DNA of 64,000 nt from an uncultured Saprospiraceae bacterium (GCA_937928045.1 CALFWO010000034.1:1-64000), one strand, 5' to 3'. Counted from the stretch's first letter, positions 1 through 9,154 are shown. A program made the numbers and translations. Notes: generated by a model from the letters alone, not told the origin.

Positions 1-1196
1 ATGGATTTTGCCTTTTTGATATTCATTGATTTAGCAACGGTCATCAAATCTTCTTTTTTGAGATCTTTTCTTTTCCCATTGATGCTTAGTGCATGGTGAC
101 TGACCCAATAACTATTTGGTCGATAGGCATGGCATACATCATAAGCTGGTGCTAGTTTCCATTTGCTTCCTTTTTTAAGGAGAAAAGAAAAGTTTTTGGT
201 GTGATCATCGCAGTTGCGTGCAATGACATTGAAAGTCATTCTTCGAAACATCTCTTCTGCATCTTGATAATCTAATCGCAGTGCGCGCATGGTTTGAAAA
301 AGCTGTTCATAGCTAAAGCTGGTGATCTCATTAAAATCAAAATGATTAATGGCGCACCAAGTTTGAGCATGATGTTTGATATGTCCATCGGTTCGATCAT
401 ATCTTTTGGTCATAAAGTGAGCGCGCTTATTTTCTTCTAATAATTTGCACTCCATCATGTCCAACCCGCAATCCTTGGCCATGAGGTAATAGGCCATTTC
501 AACTCTGCCATATCCTTGGGTATCGCCCAATTGTGTATCGCTTACGCCATCCAATTTTATCAACCAATGTTCGTATCCTTTTGGCGCTTTTGATTGCCCT
601 GACCGAACTGCGCCAGTCTTTTGATTGTAGGCAATAACCGCTTTAGGGCGAGCTCCTCCAGCAGAGGTCCCAACGCGTAAAATATCTAACATCGCTTGTT
701 GCTGATCCTTACTTAAATCAGTAATAAAATCGGCTCTTTTCTCCAGCATTCTTCTAGAGATATCTACCAAACTATCTAATTCAATCGCATAACTATTCTT
801 TCTGCTTCTGGGCGTGGCTGGTTCGATTTCAAGTGCTCCCATTCCGCGCTTACCCATAAAACAAAGTTGCTCTACGGGATTCATAGAACCTGCCGGTCTT
901 CCTTGTTGGGCCAGCCAAATATTCATCAGTTGATTTCCGTATTTATCTGGTAACATATCTGCTAGTAACCCAGGAAGACCCTTGAAGGTATCATACTCAC
1001 TATCTCTTGCTGGCCGAAGCTCTGGAAAACTATAGATTTGAGGGCCATTGCTGATAGGCATTTTGATTGGGGCAAGATCCCAATTGTATTGTAAAAAATC
1101 GGGTTCATATTCGAAGCTGGCCAACTTGGCACTTTCGTCCCATGCTACGGCGCCGACTACCTTATCCCATATTTTTACAAATGCTGTAGTTATCAT
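1..1196 (-). CDS. hipA: HipA-family serine/threonine kinase toxin (3' end beyond window)
   Basis: HipA toxins are protein kinases that, in E. coli, phosphorylate GltX and induce dormancy; the cognate HipB neutralises them. I translated this strand from the ATG that overlaps the hipB stop codon (TAATG, one base shared). That gives 398 residues before the window edge; family members are about 410-440 residues, so only the C-terminal tail is missing. Visible landmarks are the N-terminal lobe with GLPGLLADMLPDKYGN at about 73-88, the Gly-rich P-loop-like TSAGGARPK at 177-185 that includes the usual autophosphorylation Ser region, MTKRYDR near 272, the catalytic NCDDHTKNFS at 328-337 and the metal-binding APAYD at 349-353. 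No catalytic residue looks missing, so the kinase is probably active. Family identity is clear; the cellular target is unknown. Confidence 0.93.
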   Translation of the reverse strand, partial: MITTAFVKIWDKVVGAVAWDESAKLASFEYEPDFLQYNWDLAPIKMPISNGPQIYSFPELRPARDSEYDTFKGLPGLLADMLPDKYGNQLMNIWLAQQGRPAGSMNPVEQLCFMGKRGMGALEIEPATPRSRKNSYAIELDSLVDISRRMLEKRADFITDLSKDQQQAMLDILRVGTSAGGARPKAVIAYNQKTGAVRSGQSKAPKGYEHWLIKLDGVSDTQLGDTQGYGRVEMAYYLMAKDCGLDMMECKLLEENKRAHFMTKRYDRTDGHIKHHAQTWCAINHFDFNEITSFSYEQLFQTMRALRLDYQDAEEMFRRMTFNVIARNCDDHTKNFSFLLKKGSKWKLAPAYDVCHAYRPNSYWVSHHALSINGKRKDLKKEDLMTVAKSMNIKKAKS

Positions 1197-1546
1197 TACC
1201 AATCTGTTTTTTCATGCTCAGTGTTGTTGCCCTTTTTCCTTATGCGTTGTTTGCTGGCTTTGGCTTGTTTTGCTAGGGCCAAAGGACTGATTGATTCTTT
1301 GATTTCAAATCCGCTTAGGACTTGAAGCTTTCCCAGAACTCTTAGTACTCTAATGAGTGTGGATAGATGTACTTTTTCACCTCGTTCCAAAAGACTTAGG
1401 GTAGATCTGCTCATGTCCGCTGCTTTCGCGACTTCTGTCTGGGTCTTGTTTTGTCGCTGTCGCTCAATTTTGATGAAGTTTCCGACTGAGGCTTCGATAG
1501 TAGAATCACTTAGTAGTTGCCAATTATTGTATGAAATGTCATTCAT
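1196..1546 (-). CDS. hipB: HipB-like XRE-family antitoxin / autorepressor
   Basis: A 116-residue protein with a helix-turn-helix of the Cro/C1 (XRE) type spanning roughly residues 22-78, including the segments TQTEVAKAADMSRSTLSLLE and VHLSTLIRVLRVLG. The C-terminal 30 residues are Lys/Arg/Ala-rich. It precedes hipA and shares one base with it, the normal antitoxin-first order with translational coupling. HipB-type proteins bind palindromes in their own promoter and sequester HipA. The upstream region holds a fitting palindrome and promoter, annotated separately. The start was taken as the first ATG after the upstream stop. Confidence 0.9.
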   Translation of the reverse strand: MNDISYNNWQLLSDSTIEASVGNFIKIERQRQNKTQTEVAKAADMSRSTLSLLERGEKVHLSTLIRVLRVLGKLQVLSGFEIKESISPLALAKQAKASKQRIRKKGNNTEHEKTDW

Positions 1547-1584
1547 TATTAGGTTAAATAACTGTTAGTGTATGATAAGTACTA

Positions 1585-1615
1585 CAAATATAGACAAATT
1601 GGTTGATGTAAGCAA
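1585..1615 (-). promoter_or_regulatory. Candidate hipBA promoter (TTG-N20-TATATTTG)
   Basis: On the reverse strand there is a TTG at 1615-1613, 20 bases, then TATATTTG at 1592-1585. This fits the Bacteroidota sigma-A pattern (-33 TTTG/TTG, about 19-21 bases, -7 TAnnTTTG). A transcript would start about 1578 and reach the hipB ATG at 1546. The placement between two operator-like sequences supports the call, but it is motif reading only. Confidence 0.5.
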
Positions 1616-1622
1616 TGGTATT

Positions 1623-1638
1623 GTATGATAGATCATAC
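1623..1638. promoter_or_regulatory. Palindromic operator candidate for HipB
   Basis: The sequence GTATGATAGATCATAC is a perfect 7-2-7 inverted repeat directly upstream of the -33 box of the hipBA promoter. The same half-site, GTATGAT, recurs at 1570-1576 between the predicted transcription start and hipB, and GTATGA at 1664-1669. Flanking operators of this kind are typical of autoregulated toxin-antitoxin promoters. Assignment to HipB is inferred from position. Confidence 0.55.
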
Positions 1639-1977
1639 GATAAGTCTATTTATTTGAGATAATGTATGAAATATGCTACAAATATGATTAAATATTATGA
1701 AATTTTCTCTAAGGTTTAGTAGGATCTTCGACGCTACATTAAGCGAATTAAAATTTATTGTAATTCAGAGATTCTTTCATTAAATGAATGTCAATTCAAG
1801 ACATTTGGAGTCTTATAAGCAACCAAAAGCCCAGCTACTACAGCAATACCCTTAGTGAAATTGCTGCCAAGAATTATAATCTCCTTGGCAAAAGTTATTA
1901 AGAGTTGAGAATGACTTTCTGAGATTAAATATTGATTAGACCAATATACTTTAGTAATTTTAGAAAAAATATCGGAT
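1639..1977. other. Intergenic stretch without recognised gene
   Basis: AT-rich sequence between the hip promoter region and the next lipoprotein gene. Apart from the GTATGA half-site at 1664-1669, no RNA gene, terminator hairpin or convincing reading frame is visible. A short reverse-strand frame crossing into the lipoprotein gene looks like chance. Confidence 0.4.
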
Positions 1978-2607
1978 TTGAAAAAACTACTTTTATTACT
2001 TCCATTAGTTGTTTTGTTGGCTTGTTCAGAAGAAGACACCGCACCCACTGAGTATGTAGAGACCGTACACTGGTCAGAGCAAGAAATTGTTACAGATCGA
2101 AGTGGAAAACAATATCCTTTTTTGGATCCAAACGTTCTATCATACTGTGGTCCAGGTCCTGGAAGAAAGTTTTGTCGATTTTTATATAAATATGAAGGGA
2201 CAATCTGGGCGGATGCAGATAATTATTATAGTGACTTTTCAGATATAAAATTTTTAAACTTTTCGAGCGGTGTCCATTTTATGGCCTTCTTTGATCTTAA
2301 TAATGATGTGTCCTATTGTGAAGGATGGAAACTAAATGAAACAACTTACAATGGAATAAGAAGGAACATAAAAATCAAAAAAGATGAAGACGATGTTTTT
2401 TGGTTTGATATTGAATATTATGGATCCGGTGAAGAGATTGAATATACTGTAAATTATAAGTACGAAGTGATTAATGATTTACTTCACTTTTCAACTACCG
2501 ATGGTCAAGCATTTGTTTTTAGTCCTTCTGAAAGAAATTATTCGCAAGATTCTGTTGGCACAAACGAAATAGTTGAATTGGAAGGATGTTTATTCTCGTT
2601 TGATTAA
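1978..2607 (+). CDS. Small lipoprotein of unknown function
   Basis: A 209-residue protein that begins with a textbook lipoprotein signal: Lys-Lys, a Leu/Val stretch and the lipobox LLAC with Cys16, followed by acidic residues. It is therefore likely exported and lipidated. The start is a TTG at 1978; no in-frame ATG would keep the signal peptide, so TTG is preferred. The mature part is rich in aromatic and acidic residues (for example WAEADNYYSD-like and FWFDIEYYGSGEE stretches) and contains five Cys after the lipobox. I recognise no family. It stands alone, with no operon partner. Confidence 0.7.
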   Translation: MKKLLLLLPLVVLLACSEEDTAPTEYVETVHWSEQEIVTDRSGKQYPFLDPNVLSYCGPGPGRKFCRFLYKYEGTIWADADNYYSDFSDIKFLNFSSGVHFMAFFDLNNDVSYCEGWKLNETTYNGIRRNIKIKKDEDDVFWFDIEYYGSGEEIEYTVNYKYEVINDLLHFSTTDGQAFVFSPSERNYSQDSVGTNEIVELEGCLFSFD

Positions 2608-2737
2608 CATTTGGTAATCTATTATTTGGCCGGAGTAGTTTTGCAACTTCCTCTTTTTAATACTGTTATTTTGAATAACGTTTAGCGAAGGTGCAGCATG
2701 TGAGATTGAAGGTATAGATAATCAATATGCCACGATG

Positions 2738-3499
2738 TTATAAGTACTCATAAGTTATTATTTCAATCTCATTATTTAAGTAGGTCGTAGTCGTTTCAAT
2801 TAGGTTTCCAAACGGATCATATTCATTTTGATTTGAATAGGACGTGTTCAAATTTATTTCACCATTTTCATCATAACGAGTATGTTCAATTATGTTTCCT
2901 TCATTTTCTCCTCTAAATAGTTGAACCAACTTGTACGCGGTGGTTCTCTCCGCATCTCTGGTAATATGCTCGGATGCTATTAATTCCCCTAAGCTATTGT
3001 AGAAATTTGTATTTGAGCTACAATTAGAGTCTGTATATTGGGTTTCATACCGATTAAGAATTGTACTGTCTGGGTTGTAAAAAACATTATTGGTAGCAGG
3101 ACAAGAATTGTTTTCAAAGTCATAGATAGCATAATTTTTTAATTCATTAACTTCATACCTGTCTACTCTAATTGATGAATTGTCGAATGGATAGGAATAC
3201 CTAATTTGAGTTGTATCATTAGTACTGTTAAAAGAAATTGTGATAATCGTATCTGCCGAGTATGAGAATTCTTGCTTAAGAAACAAAGATCCTGAATCAG
3301 AAAATGTTGATTGATTAATTAAAAGACTGTCTGCCGAGTAATTTCTTTCTCTTAATAAAAGACCGTTCTTGTATACTTTATGAAGTAGAAGTTTTGTAGA
3401 AGATTCGTTTACTTCATCTGGTGGAGTTTCGTCATTACTATCTAAATTACAACCAGCGCATAGCAATAGTAAAAGCATAAGGATATGCAAAGTTTTCAT
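2738..3499 (-). CDS. Lipoprotein with YD-like repeat strands, unknown function
   Basis: A 253-residue protein with signal MKTLHILMLLLLLCAGC, lipobox CAGC and lipidated Cys17. The mature protein is Asn/Ser/Thr/Tyr-rich and contains strands such as TRYDENGEINLNTSY and NEYDPFGNLIETTTTY. These resemble the RHS/YD type of beta-strand repeat seen in many Bacteroidota lipoproteins, but the protein is far too short to be an RHS toxin. It is convergent with the preceding lipoprotein gene and has no evident operon. Function unknown. Confidence 0.7.
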   Translation of the reverse strand: MKTLHILMLLLLLCAGCNLDSNDETPPDEVNESSTKLLLHKVYKNGLLLRERNYSADSLLINQSTFSDSGSLFLKQEFSYSADTIITISFNSTNDTTQIRYSYPFDNSSIRVDRYEVNELKNYAIYDFENNSCPATNNVFYNPDSTILNRYETQYTDSNCSSNTNFYNSLGELIASEHITRDAERTTAYKLVQLFRGENEGNIIEHTRYDENGEINLNTSYSNQNEYDPFGNLIETTTTYLNNEIEIITYEYL

Positions 3500-3621
3500 A
3501 AACGATAATCTATTTTAATAAGTATGGATTAAATCATAAAGATAGCCAATGGCCCGAGGAAAAAATAGTATCAATCAGACTTTATCATCTTCGACCTTAT
3601 CAATTCTGATACTTGTTCTCA

Positions 3622-4800
3622 TTAACTCCCGAAGGGGATATTATACAATCCATTTGGTCGGTAGTAAAGATAACCATATTGAAGATCAATATACAGGTTG
3701 AACCGTTTTAGAATGTCGCCTCCCATTACACTTAGGTGTTGACGCCCTAGAGCTCCTTCGAAAAAATTGATCGGAATATTCTTAAAGGAATCTTCACCCA
3801 GTTTGAACTGAGGTAAAATAGATCTTTTAGTCTTGATGACATTGTCATGCGAATCTTTTAATTCACTTTCGCTGATGGTCTCCAACAATTCTCCAAATTT
3901 ATTTTTCTCAACAAACTTATCGTCTAAAAGCAAGGTTCCACCATAACCAGAGTGAAGTAACACTGGATTCCTATAGGAATGATCATTGATAATATATTCC
4001 GTATTCAAGAACATCATATTTTGATTGAAAGTTATTTGTGCTTTCTGAAATGATTCATCAATTTCTGGAAGATAGGAGTGAATAATCATAAGATTTTTAT
4101 CAAAGTCCAACTCAATAACCTTGTCAGGGAAAAGATTTGGACCGAACTTTCCATCTGCCGTTGGGCCAGTATGTTTGTCAGACCAAATGGTCAGGTCGTT
4201 CCATTCAAAATTTTGAATTTTAAATTGATTTCCTTCACTATATTCTGTCGTGGCTTCGCCACCCCAAGTAATAGCCTTTTCAGATTTGTCAAAATTCTTA
4301 TTGCCTAGCTTAGTAATGGCTTCTTCTGTCAGACTAACTGATCCTTGTGCAGTATGAAACATCATTCTTAAGGAGTCTCCGTCATTTAGCGAGGATTGAA
4401 TGATAACATTGTTGGCTTTGGTAAGCGTAAATGGAATGGTATCATGGGTCAATGGCGTATCGGCCATTTTTACAAAGGAAATACCACTTTTGACTTGTGT
4501 CCAACAAGTATCTTTTTCATTTAAAACAATGGCAAATTTTTGTGTTTTCAAAGGATCGATTTCGAAAGAGAGGGAATCAGTATCAGAATAAAAAGTAATG
4601 ATTTTGGTTTGATTTAATTTATCCGCTACATAAACATCCAAAGGTAGCGAAGGATCAACTGTCCAATAATTTTGCTTTAAAACGTCCCCATCTTTTATAG
4701 AAAGTACCTCAGTTGTCGTTTGAAGAATAGGAAAAGTGGATTGAGCAATTGTAAAACCTTGATGGCCGAAAATGAATAAAAACATTAAGAACTTTGACAT
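3622..4800 (-). CDS. Exported bilobal retropepsin-like protein with both catalytic Asp changed to His
   Basis: A 392-residue protein with an N-terminal signal peptide (cleavage likely after Ala-Gln at about 20). Two lobes of the retropepsin-like (Asp_protease_2) fold can be recognised. In lobe one, MMFHTAQGSVSL (H149-T150-A151) occupies the usual F-D-T-G position and is followed by a DGKFGPNLF...IELDFDKNLMII segment. In lobe two, LLHSGYGGTLLL (H283-S284-G285) occupies the second D-S-G, followed by MGGDILKRFNLYIDL...LYYRPN. I checked the codons: both are CAT. Active aspartic peptidases need the Asp pair, so this is probably a pseudo-protease or a binding protein. It has no operon partner. Confidence 0.7.
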   Translation of the reverse strand: MSKFLMFLFIFGHQGFTIAQSTFPILQTTTEVLSIKDGDVLKQNYWTVDPSLPLDVYVADKLNQTKIITFYSDTDSLSFEIDPLKTQKFAIVLNEKDTCWTQVKSGISFVKMADTPLTHDTIPFTLTKANNVIIQSSLNDGDSLRMMFHTAQGSVSLTEEAITKLGNKNFDKSEKAITWGGEATTEYSEGNQFKIQNFEWNDLTIWSDKHTGPTADGKFGPNLFPDKVIELDFDKNLMIIHSYLPEIDESFQKAQITFNQNMMFLNTEYIINDHSYRNPVLLHSGYGGTLLLDDKFVEKNKFGELLETISESELKDSHDNVIKTKRSILPQFKLGEDSFKNIPINFFEGALGRQHLSVMGGDILKRFNLYIDLQYGYLYYRPNGLYNIPFGS

Positions 4801-5138
4801 AGCTTGATAGATTAAGTCGAATAAAAATCAAGCTAATCTTTATGAATAAAAAATTACAAACTTTAACACAAATAGCGGCTGTATTAACAAGCTATTAAGT
4901 ATTGATGTTGGATTCTAAGGGCTTTGTTAAGCCATTAACTACAACCTTGTTGAAACTTAGCTTATTAATCAAACTTGACTTGGTTAAAACCCAATAAAAA
5001 ATGGACTAATGCCAAATTGGTGATTAATATAAGTACCTTCGATCAACATTTGAATTTCGTCGGTTTCTACTAATACCCTAATAGTATAGGCTTGCATCTT
5101 GGAAAATGATCATTCATTAACAAAGAAAGCTTATAAGT
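4801..5138. other. Divergent intergenic region
   Basis: 338 bases between two divergently transcribed genes, so promoters for both should lie here. The only box-like sequence seen is TACCTTCG at 5034-5041 on the forward strand, a possible -7 element for the methyltransferase gene, with a TTG at 5017-5019 that is too close for the usual spacing. No RNA gene or small reading frame is evident. Confidence 0.3.
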
Positions 5139-6695
5139 ATGGGAGTCGATACATTTGAAATAGAATCAAAGAGACCATTTTCTGAAAGTTTAATTTGGCA
5201 ATTCAATCGTGATTTTTATCTGAACAATGGCATTGCTGCCTGGGGTAATGGCATAGTTCCACATAGTATGACGAGTAGTTCTAAAGTGGGAAAAACCTAT
5301 GCAGAACTCATTTTTGCATTGCTAAAGGATTTAGCTCATCAAGGGAACATTGATGAAGTGATTTACCTGTTAGAACTTGGCGCCGGTCATGGACGTTTGG
5401 CTTTTCATATTCTTCAACATCTAGAAAAGTTAATAGAATCGGTAGATCAAAAATTACCTCCTTATTGCTATGTTTTAAGTGATATCGTGGAAGAGAATTT
5501 GACTTTTTTTAGCCAACACCCGCAATTTGAAGTTTACATTGAAGAAGGCAAATTGGATGTCACTTATTTTGATGCCATCGAAAGTGACAAAATATATTTA
5601 AGAAATAAAAAGCAATCGATTCTTACTCAAGAATTGAATCAACCAATAATTACTATTGCTAATTACTTTTTTGATTCTATTCCTAATGAGTTACTGCATT
5701 TTGAAAACAGAATTGTTTCCTCTTGTTCAATTGCTATTAATTCTGAAGAGAATCCTAAAGATTTGGTTGGTGATGAATTGTTGAAAATCATGGATTTTTC
5801 TTATTTCGATATTGTTCAAAATGCGCCTTTTTACAAAGAATCCTTGTTAAATGAAATTGTAGAAGAGTATCGAAATTCGTTCGCCGATACTTATTTGTTT
5901 TTCCCAAAGAAAGGACTGGAATGTATTCAACATATTCAGAGCTTTTCGAAAGTTGGAATGGTTTTACTTTCAATGGATAAAGGCTTTCATGAATTGATGA
6001 GTTTGAGAGGAAAAAAAGAACCCGAAATTATTAAACATGGAAGTATCTCGCTTTGGGTAAATTATCACGCTCTCGGTGCTTATTGTTCTAAACAAGGAGG
6101 CTTGGCGTTATTCTCTACTAGTTCCAATTTTCATTTGGAAATTGGTTGTCTGATGTTCTTGAAGGATGCAGAACGTTATCGACATACTAATGCAGCATAT
6201 GAAGAATTTGTAAATAGCTTTGGACCAGATGATTTCAATAGTATGAAACAGCTGGCGTATACCAACGCAGCGAAATTGCAACTCAAAGAATTAATTGCAT
6301 TGTATCGATTGAGTAATTATGACTCAGGATTTTTTGTCAAGCTATTGCCGCGGTTAAAACAAGTCTCCAAAACCATTTCTTTTCAAGAAAGAAACCGTCT
6401 CGATCAAACAATGGCAGCAGTTTGGAAAATGTACTTCAATATTGACGAACAATTTGACCTGGCTTATGAAATCGGTGGATTGTATTACGACCTTGGATTC
6501 TATCCTGAAGCACTTAGATTCTTTGGTTTTTCAGTCGAAGCCTTTGGAGTAAAACCTGACATGTACTACAACAAAGCTTTGTGCTATTATCAATTGCATA
6601 AGGATGAACTTTTCTACGAGACTTTAAACGAAGCTAAACTTGCTTTTCCTGACTATGAGTTGTTTCAAAAGTTAGATAGCTTGGATATGAATTAG
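5139..6695 (+). CDS. SAM-dependent methyltransferase-like protein with C-terminal TPRs
   Basis: A 518-residue cytoplasmic protein. The N-terminal half carries a Rossmann methyltransferase motif I, LLELGAGHGRLAFHIL at about 78-93, and motif IIANYFFDSIPNELLHF at about 175-190. The latter resembles IANE(F/L)FDALP in the MidA/Methyltransf_28 family, which in mitochondria methylates an Arg of the complex I subunit NDUFS2. The C-terminal 100 residues form at least two TPR-like helical pairs (YDLGFYPEALRFFGFSVEAF, YNKALCYYQLHKDELFYETL). No signal peptide. The product is monocistronic. Methyltransferase fold is fairly sure; the substrate is unknown. Confidence 0.7.
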   Translation: MGVDTFEIESKRPFSESLIWQFNRDFYLNNGIAAWGNGIVPHSMTSSSKVGKTYAELIFALLKDLAHQGNIDEVIYLLELGAGHGRLAFHILQHLEKLIESVDQKLPPYCYVLSDIVEENLTFFSQHPQFEVYIEEGKLDVTYFDAIESDKIYLRNKKQSILTQELNQPIITIANYFFDSIPNELLHFENRIVSSCSIAINSEENPKDLVGDELLKIMDFSYFDIVQNAPFYKESLLNEIVEEYRNSFADTYLFFPKKGLECIQHIQSFSKVGMVLLSMDKGFHELMSLRGKKEPEIIKHGSISLWVNYHALGAYCSKQGGLALFSTSSNFHLEIGCLMFLKDAERYRHTNAAYEEFVNSFGPDDFNSMKQLAYTNAAKLQLKELIALYRLSNYDSGFFVKLLPRLKQVSKTISFQERNRLDQTMAAVWKMYFNIDEQFDLAYEIGGLYYDLGFYPEALRFFGFSVEAFGVKPDMYYNKALCYYQLHKDELFYETLNEAKLAFPDYELFQKLDSLDMN

Positions 6696-6713
6696 ATAAA
6701 ACGAAGTGAGTAT

Positions 6714-8081
6714 TTACTTTAGAAAATTACTCAATGTTTGTACAAGTTTGCTGGGTTGCTCAGGTTTTAACAGAAGCATAAATGGCTCCTGGCCTTGATG
6801 ATAATCATGGCTTGTCATCTTCCAATAGCTTAATCCCAAAAGCGGAAACTCCTTCTGCGCAACAACGCGACGCAAAGCATCAATGGCCATCGACCTTTCT
6901 TCCGGACGATCTTCCACATTTTTCCAAACCAACAAAGTGTCTATAGCTCCATTGGATAGAAGGCTAAAACCATCTCCTTGCCAAGGTTCAATTGTGCTGT
7001 TTGCTTTTGGAGTATAGCCGATTTCGGTAAAAAAAATGGGCATGGAATCAATCCCATTTTTAGACTTGAATGTTTCGATAGTATCTAAAATTCCTGACCA
7101 TCCCAATTGGAGAGTTGAATCTAATTCCCACGAATTATAGGCTTTATTTTCGAATTTCCTCAATGGGAAATATGCATTGATTCCAATACAATCCAAGTCG
7201 GACCAAAAATTAACTTCGCGGTAATTGTCAAAATTTGCAGCCAGGGTAATTTTTCCTGAATATTGATCTCTTGCTCGCGCAATCATTTGCTTCCAATAAT
7301 TGTTAATTTCCAACCGTTCTTGATTCATTAGTTTGAGCGGCTCTTGTTCCCCTACATGACAAATAACATCGGCCCAGTTTTTTTGCTCCGTTATTTTGTC
7401 CTCAATGTATTCTTCTTCTGAGCTGTAATTGTCAAACCCTCTAACCCATAAATTCTCTTCAGTTAGATTTGCTCGATGTTTGAATACGCGGGACAAATAG
7501 TCTTTTTGCTTTTTTTCATTACTGAAATATTCCAACAATGAAGGAATTTTATCGATCGACTCTGTAGCGGTTAAGGCGTTCATCTCGGAACCAATAGCAA
7601 AGATGTCCACGCCTTCGCGCTCGCATATTTTTGACCACATTTCAACGAAATAACTATAGCGGTAAAACCATTCTTTGCGTAAGGCTTCATCTTTTGGGAA
7701 AATCATTCCATGCCACTTGAATTTATTTTTTGGATGATTATGTTGCAATGCTACGCGCAAAACAAGCAGCACATGAACGCCTTGCGCCTTTATCGCACGA
7801 ATCTCATTGATAACATTTGTAGTGTCACTGTCTTCCCACCACAAGTGATCACTGTCCCAATCTCCTTGCTTAGCATAGGCCGTTACTTGAGCCAAATTCA
7901 TTCCACATGCTTTGATAGTTTTAGCCCAGTCGGTTTGATTGGCTTCATTGATTTGTATGCCGCCTACATATTTCGTTTGACTTTTGCCAACGGGAGTTTC
8001 TGTGATGGTTGAATTACAACCAATACAAAATGTAAAAATTGATATAATGAATGTAAATCTTAGGATAAGATAGCTCCGCAT
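6714..8081 (-). CDS. GH113-like glycoside hydrolase lipoprotein
   Basis: Starting at the ATG at 8081, the protein (455 residues) begins MRSYLILRFTFIISIFTFCIGC, a lipoprotein signal with lipobox CIGC. An upstream in-frame ATG at 8120 would add 13 residues ahead of the signal and is less likely. The rest reads as a TIM barrel of the GH113/endo-mannanase type: KYVGGIQINEAN at the barrel start, FAIGSEMNAL with the likely acid/base Glu, CIGINAYFPL, and IFFTEIGYTP with the likely nucleophile Glu near the C-terminus. The enzyme would sit in a membrane facing the periplasm or surface and act on beta-mannan or a related polymer; substrate is inference. Its start overlaps the 3' end of the agmatinase gene by 22 bases, so the two are probably co-transcribed. 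Confidence 0.75.
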   Translation of the reverse strand: MRSYLILRFTFIISIFTFCIGCNSTITETPVGKSQTKYVGGIQINEANQTDWAKTIKACGMNLAQVTAYAKQGDWDSDHLWWEDSDTTNVINEIRAIKAQGVHVLLVLRVALQHNHPKNKFKWHGMIFPKDEALRKEWFYRYSYFVEMWSKICEREGVDIFAIGSEMNALTATESIDKIPSLLEYFSNEKKQKDYLSRVFKHRANLTEENLWVRGFDNYSSEEEYIEDKITEQKNWADVICHVGEQEPLKLMNQERLEINNYWKQMIARARDQYSGKITLAANFDNYREVNFWSDLDCIGINAYFPLRKFENKAYNSWELDSTLQLGWSGILDTIETFKSKNGIDSMPIFFTEIGYTPKANSTIEPWQGDGFSLLSNGAIDTLLVWKNVEDRPEERSMAIDALRRVVAQKEFPLLGLSYWKMTSHDYHQGQEPFMLLLKPEQPSKLVQTLSNFLK

Positions 8082-9154
8082 AATTTGTATAGTATTCTTG
8101 CCCCGACATTGCCATCCCAATCATTTCCAAGACCAGCAACTTCACTCAGATCAAATCCAACAATTTCTTTTTTAGCAGCTACGATTTTTTTAATTAGATA
8201 GGTGGCTTCGTGGAAGTCTAATCCTCCAGGGACTGGAGTTCCGGTATTTGGACAAAAGTTTGGATCTAATCCATCGATGTCAAAACTGATGTAAACTTTC
8301 TGCGGCAAAGTGGCTATCATTTGATCGACATAAGCCCCCCAGTTGATGCCATCAAATTTTTTACCCCTAATCATCCCCATCGTATGTGTTTCGATTCTGG
8401 AGTCCTTTTGACTCAGTTCGAACTCTGCATCACAAAAATCCCGAATGCCAACTTGTACCAATTTGGTAATGGCCGGCAGCTGTAAGGCGTTGTAAAAAAT
8501 CGAAGCATGAGAATAGGTAAACCCTTCGTATGCTTCTCGCAAATCCATATGTGCATCTATTTGCAAAATGCCAAATGATTCATGCCGGTTCGCTAGCGTT
8601 TGGAGAAATCCTAAAGGTGTACTGTGGTCCCCACCGATCAATCCAACAATCTTTCCTTCATCTAATAATCTTGCGGTCTGTTTGGCGACTTGATCAACCA
8701 TTTCCTTGCAAGCCGCATTTATATCGGCAACTTCTTGAGCAAAATGATCATTTCTGTTCCGCTTTCCACTTTCCAAATAATCAATGTAAAGCTTTGCCCT
8801 TTTTCTCATTTTAGCACCGCCTTTTCCCAATTCTTCTGGATCAGTATTCAAATAAATTCCTCGCTTCCAGGCGCCCGGAAAATCTTCATCGAATAAATCC
8901 AGTTGTGGTGAAGCTTCTAAAATATTTTTAGCGCCGGTAGAAGTACCTTCCGCGAAAGAAACCGTCACATCCCATGGAACACCAAGCAAATAAAGATCAG
9001 CTTGTTCAGGGCCAAAAGGCAAGCCGATGAAATGGCCGTTTTGCAGGCCTATTCCGTTGGCATCGAACTGTTTAAGTAATTCTTCTTTTGATTCCACTTT
9101 CGTTGATTGATCTGGTTCGAAAGCAAATGTATCCTTGTTTGTTGATAAAGCCAA
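8060..9154 (-). CDS. speB: Agmatinase-family ureohydrolase
   Basis: A 364-residue member of the arginase/agmatinase/formimidoylglutamase superfamily. The binuclear Mn ligands are all present: H177 in GLIGGDHS, D200-A-H202-M-D204, and D292-I-D294 in YISFDIDGLDP. It is longer than a typical agmatinase (about 300), matching the Bacteroidota long form. The most likely reaction is agmatine to putrescine plus urea, because the divergent genes next door convert putrescine to spermidine; formimidoylglutamase or arginase activity cannot be excluded by sequence alone. It is followed closely by the GH113-like gene on the same strand. Confidence 0.85.
   Translation of the reverse strand: MALSTNKDTFAFEPDQSTKVESKEELLKQFDANGIGLQNGHFIGLPFGPEQADLYLLGVPWDVTVSFAEGTSTGAKNILEASPQLDLFDEDFPGAWKRGIYLNTDPEELGKGGAKMRKRAKLYIDYLESGKRNRNDHFAQEVADINAACKEMVDQVAKQTARLLDEGKIVGLIGGDHSTPLGFLQTLANRHESFGILQIDAHMDLREAYEGFTYSHASIFYNALQLPAITKLVQVGIRDFCDAEFELSQKDSRIETHTMGMIRGKKFDGINWGAYVDQMIATLPQKVYISFDIDGLDPNFCPNTGTPVPGGLDFHEATYLIKKIVAAKKEIVGFDLSEVAGLGNDWDGNVGARILYKLCGAILS

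Noticed and set aside
1-1546. Phage-defence role for the hipBA pair
   Set aside because: No mobile-element or defence-island context is visible; the sequence only supports a standard toxin-antitoxin pair.
1791-2048. Reverse-strand reading frame overlapping the lipoprotein start
   Set aside because: It is antisense to the clear lipoprotein signal sequence and has no protein-like motif or start context.
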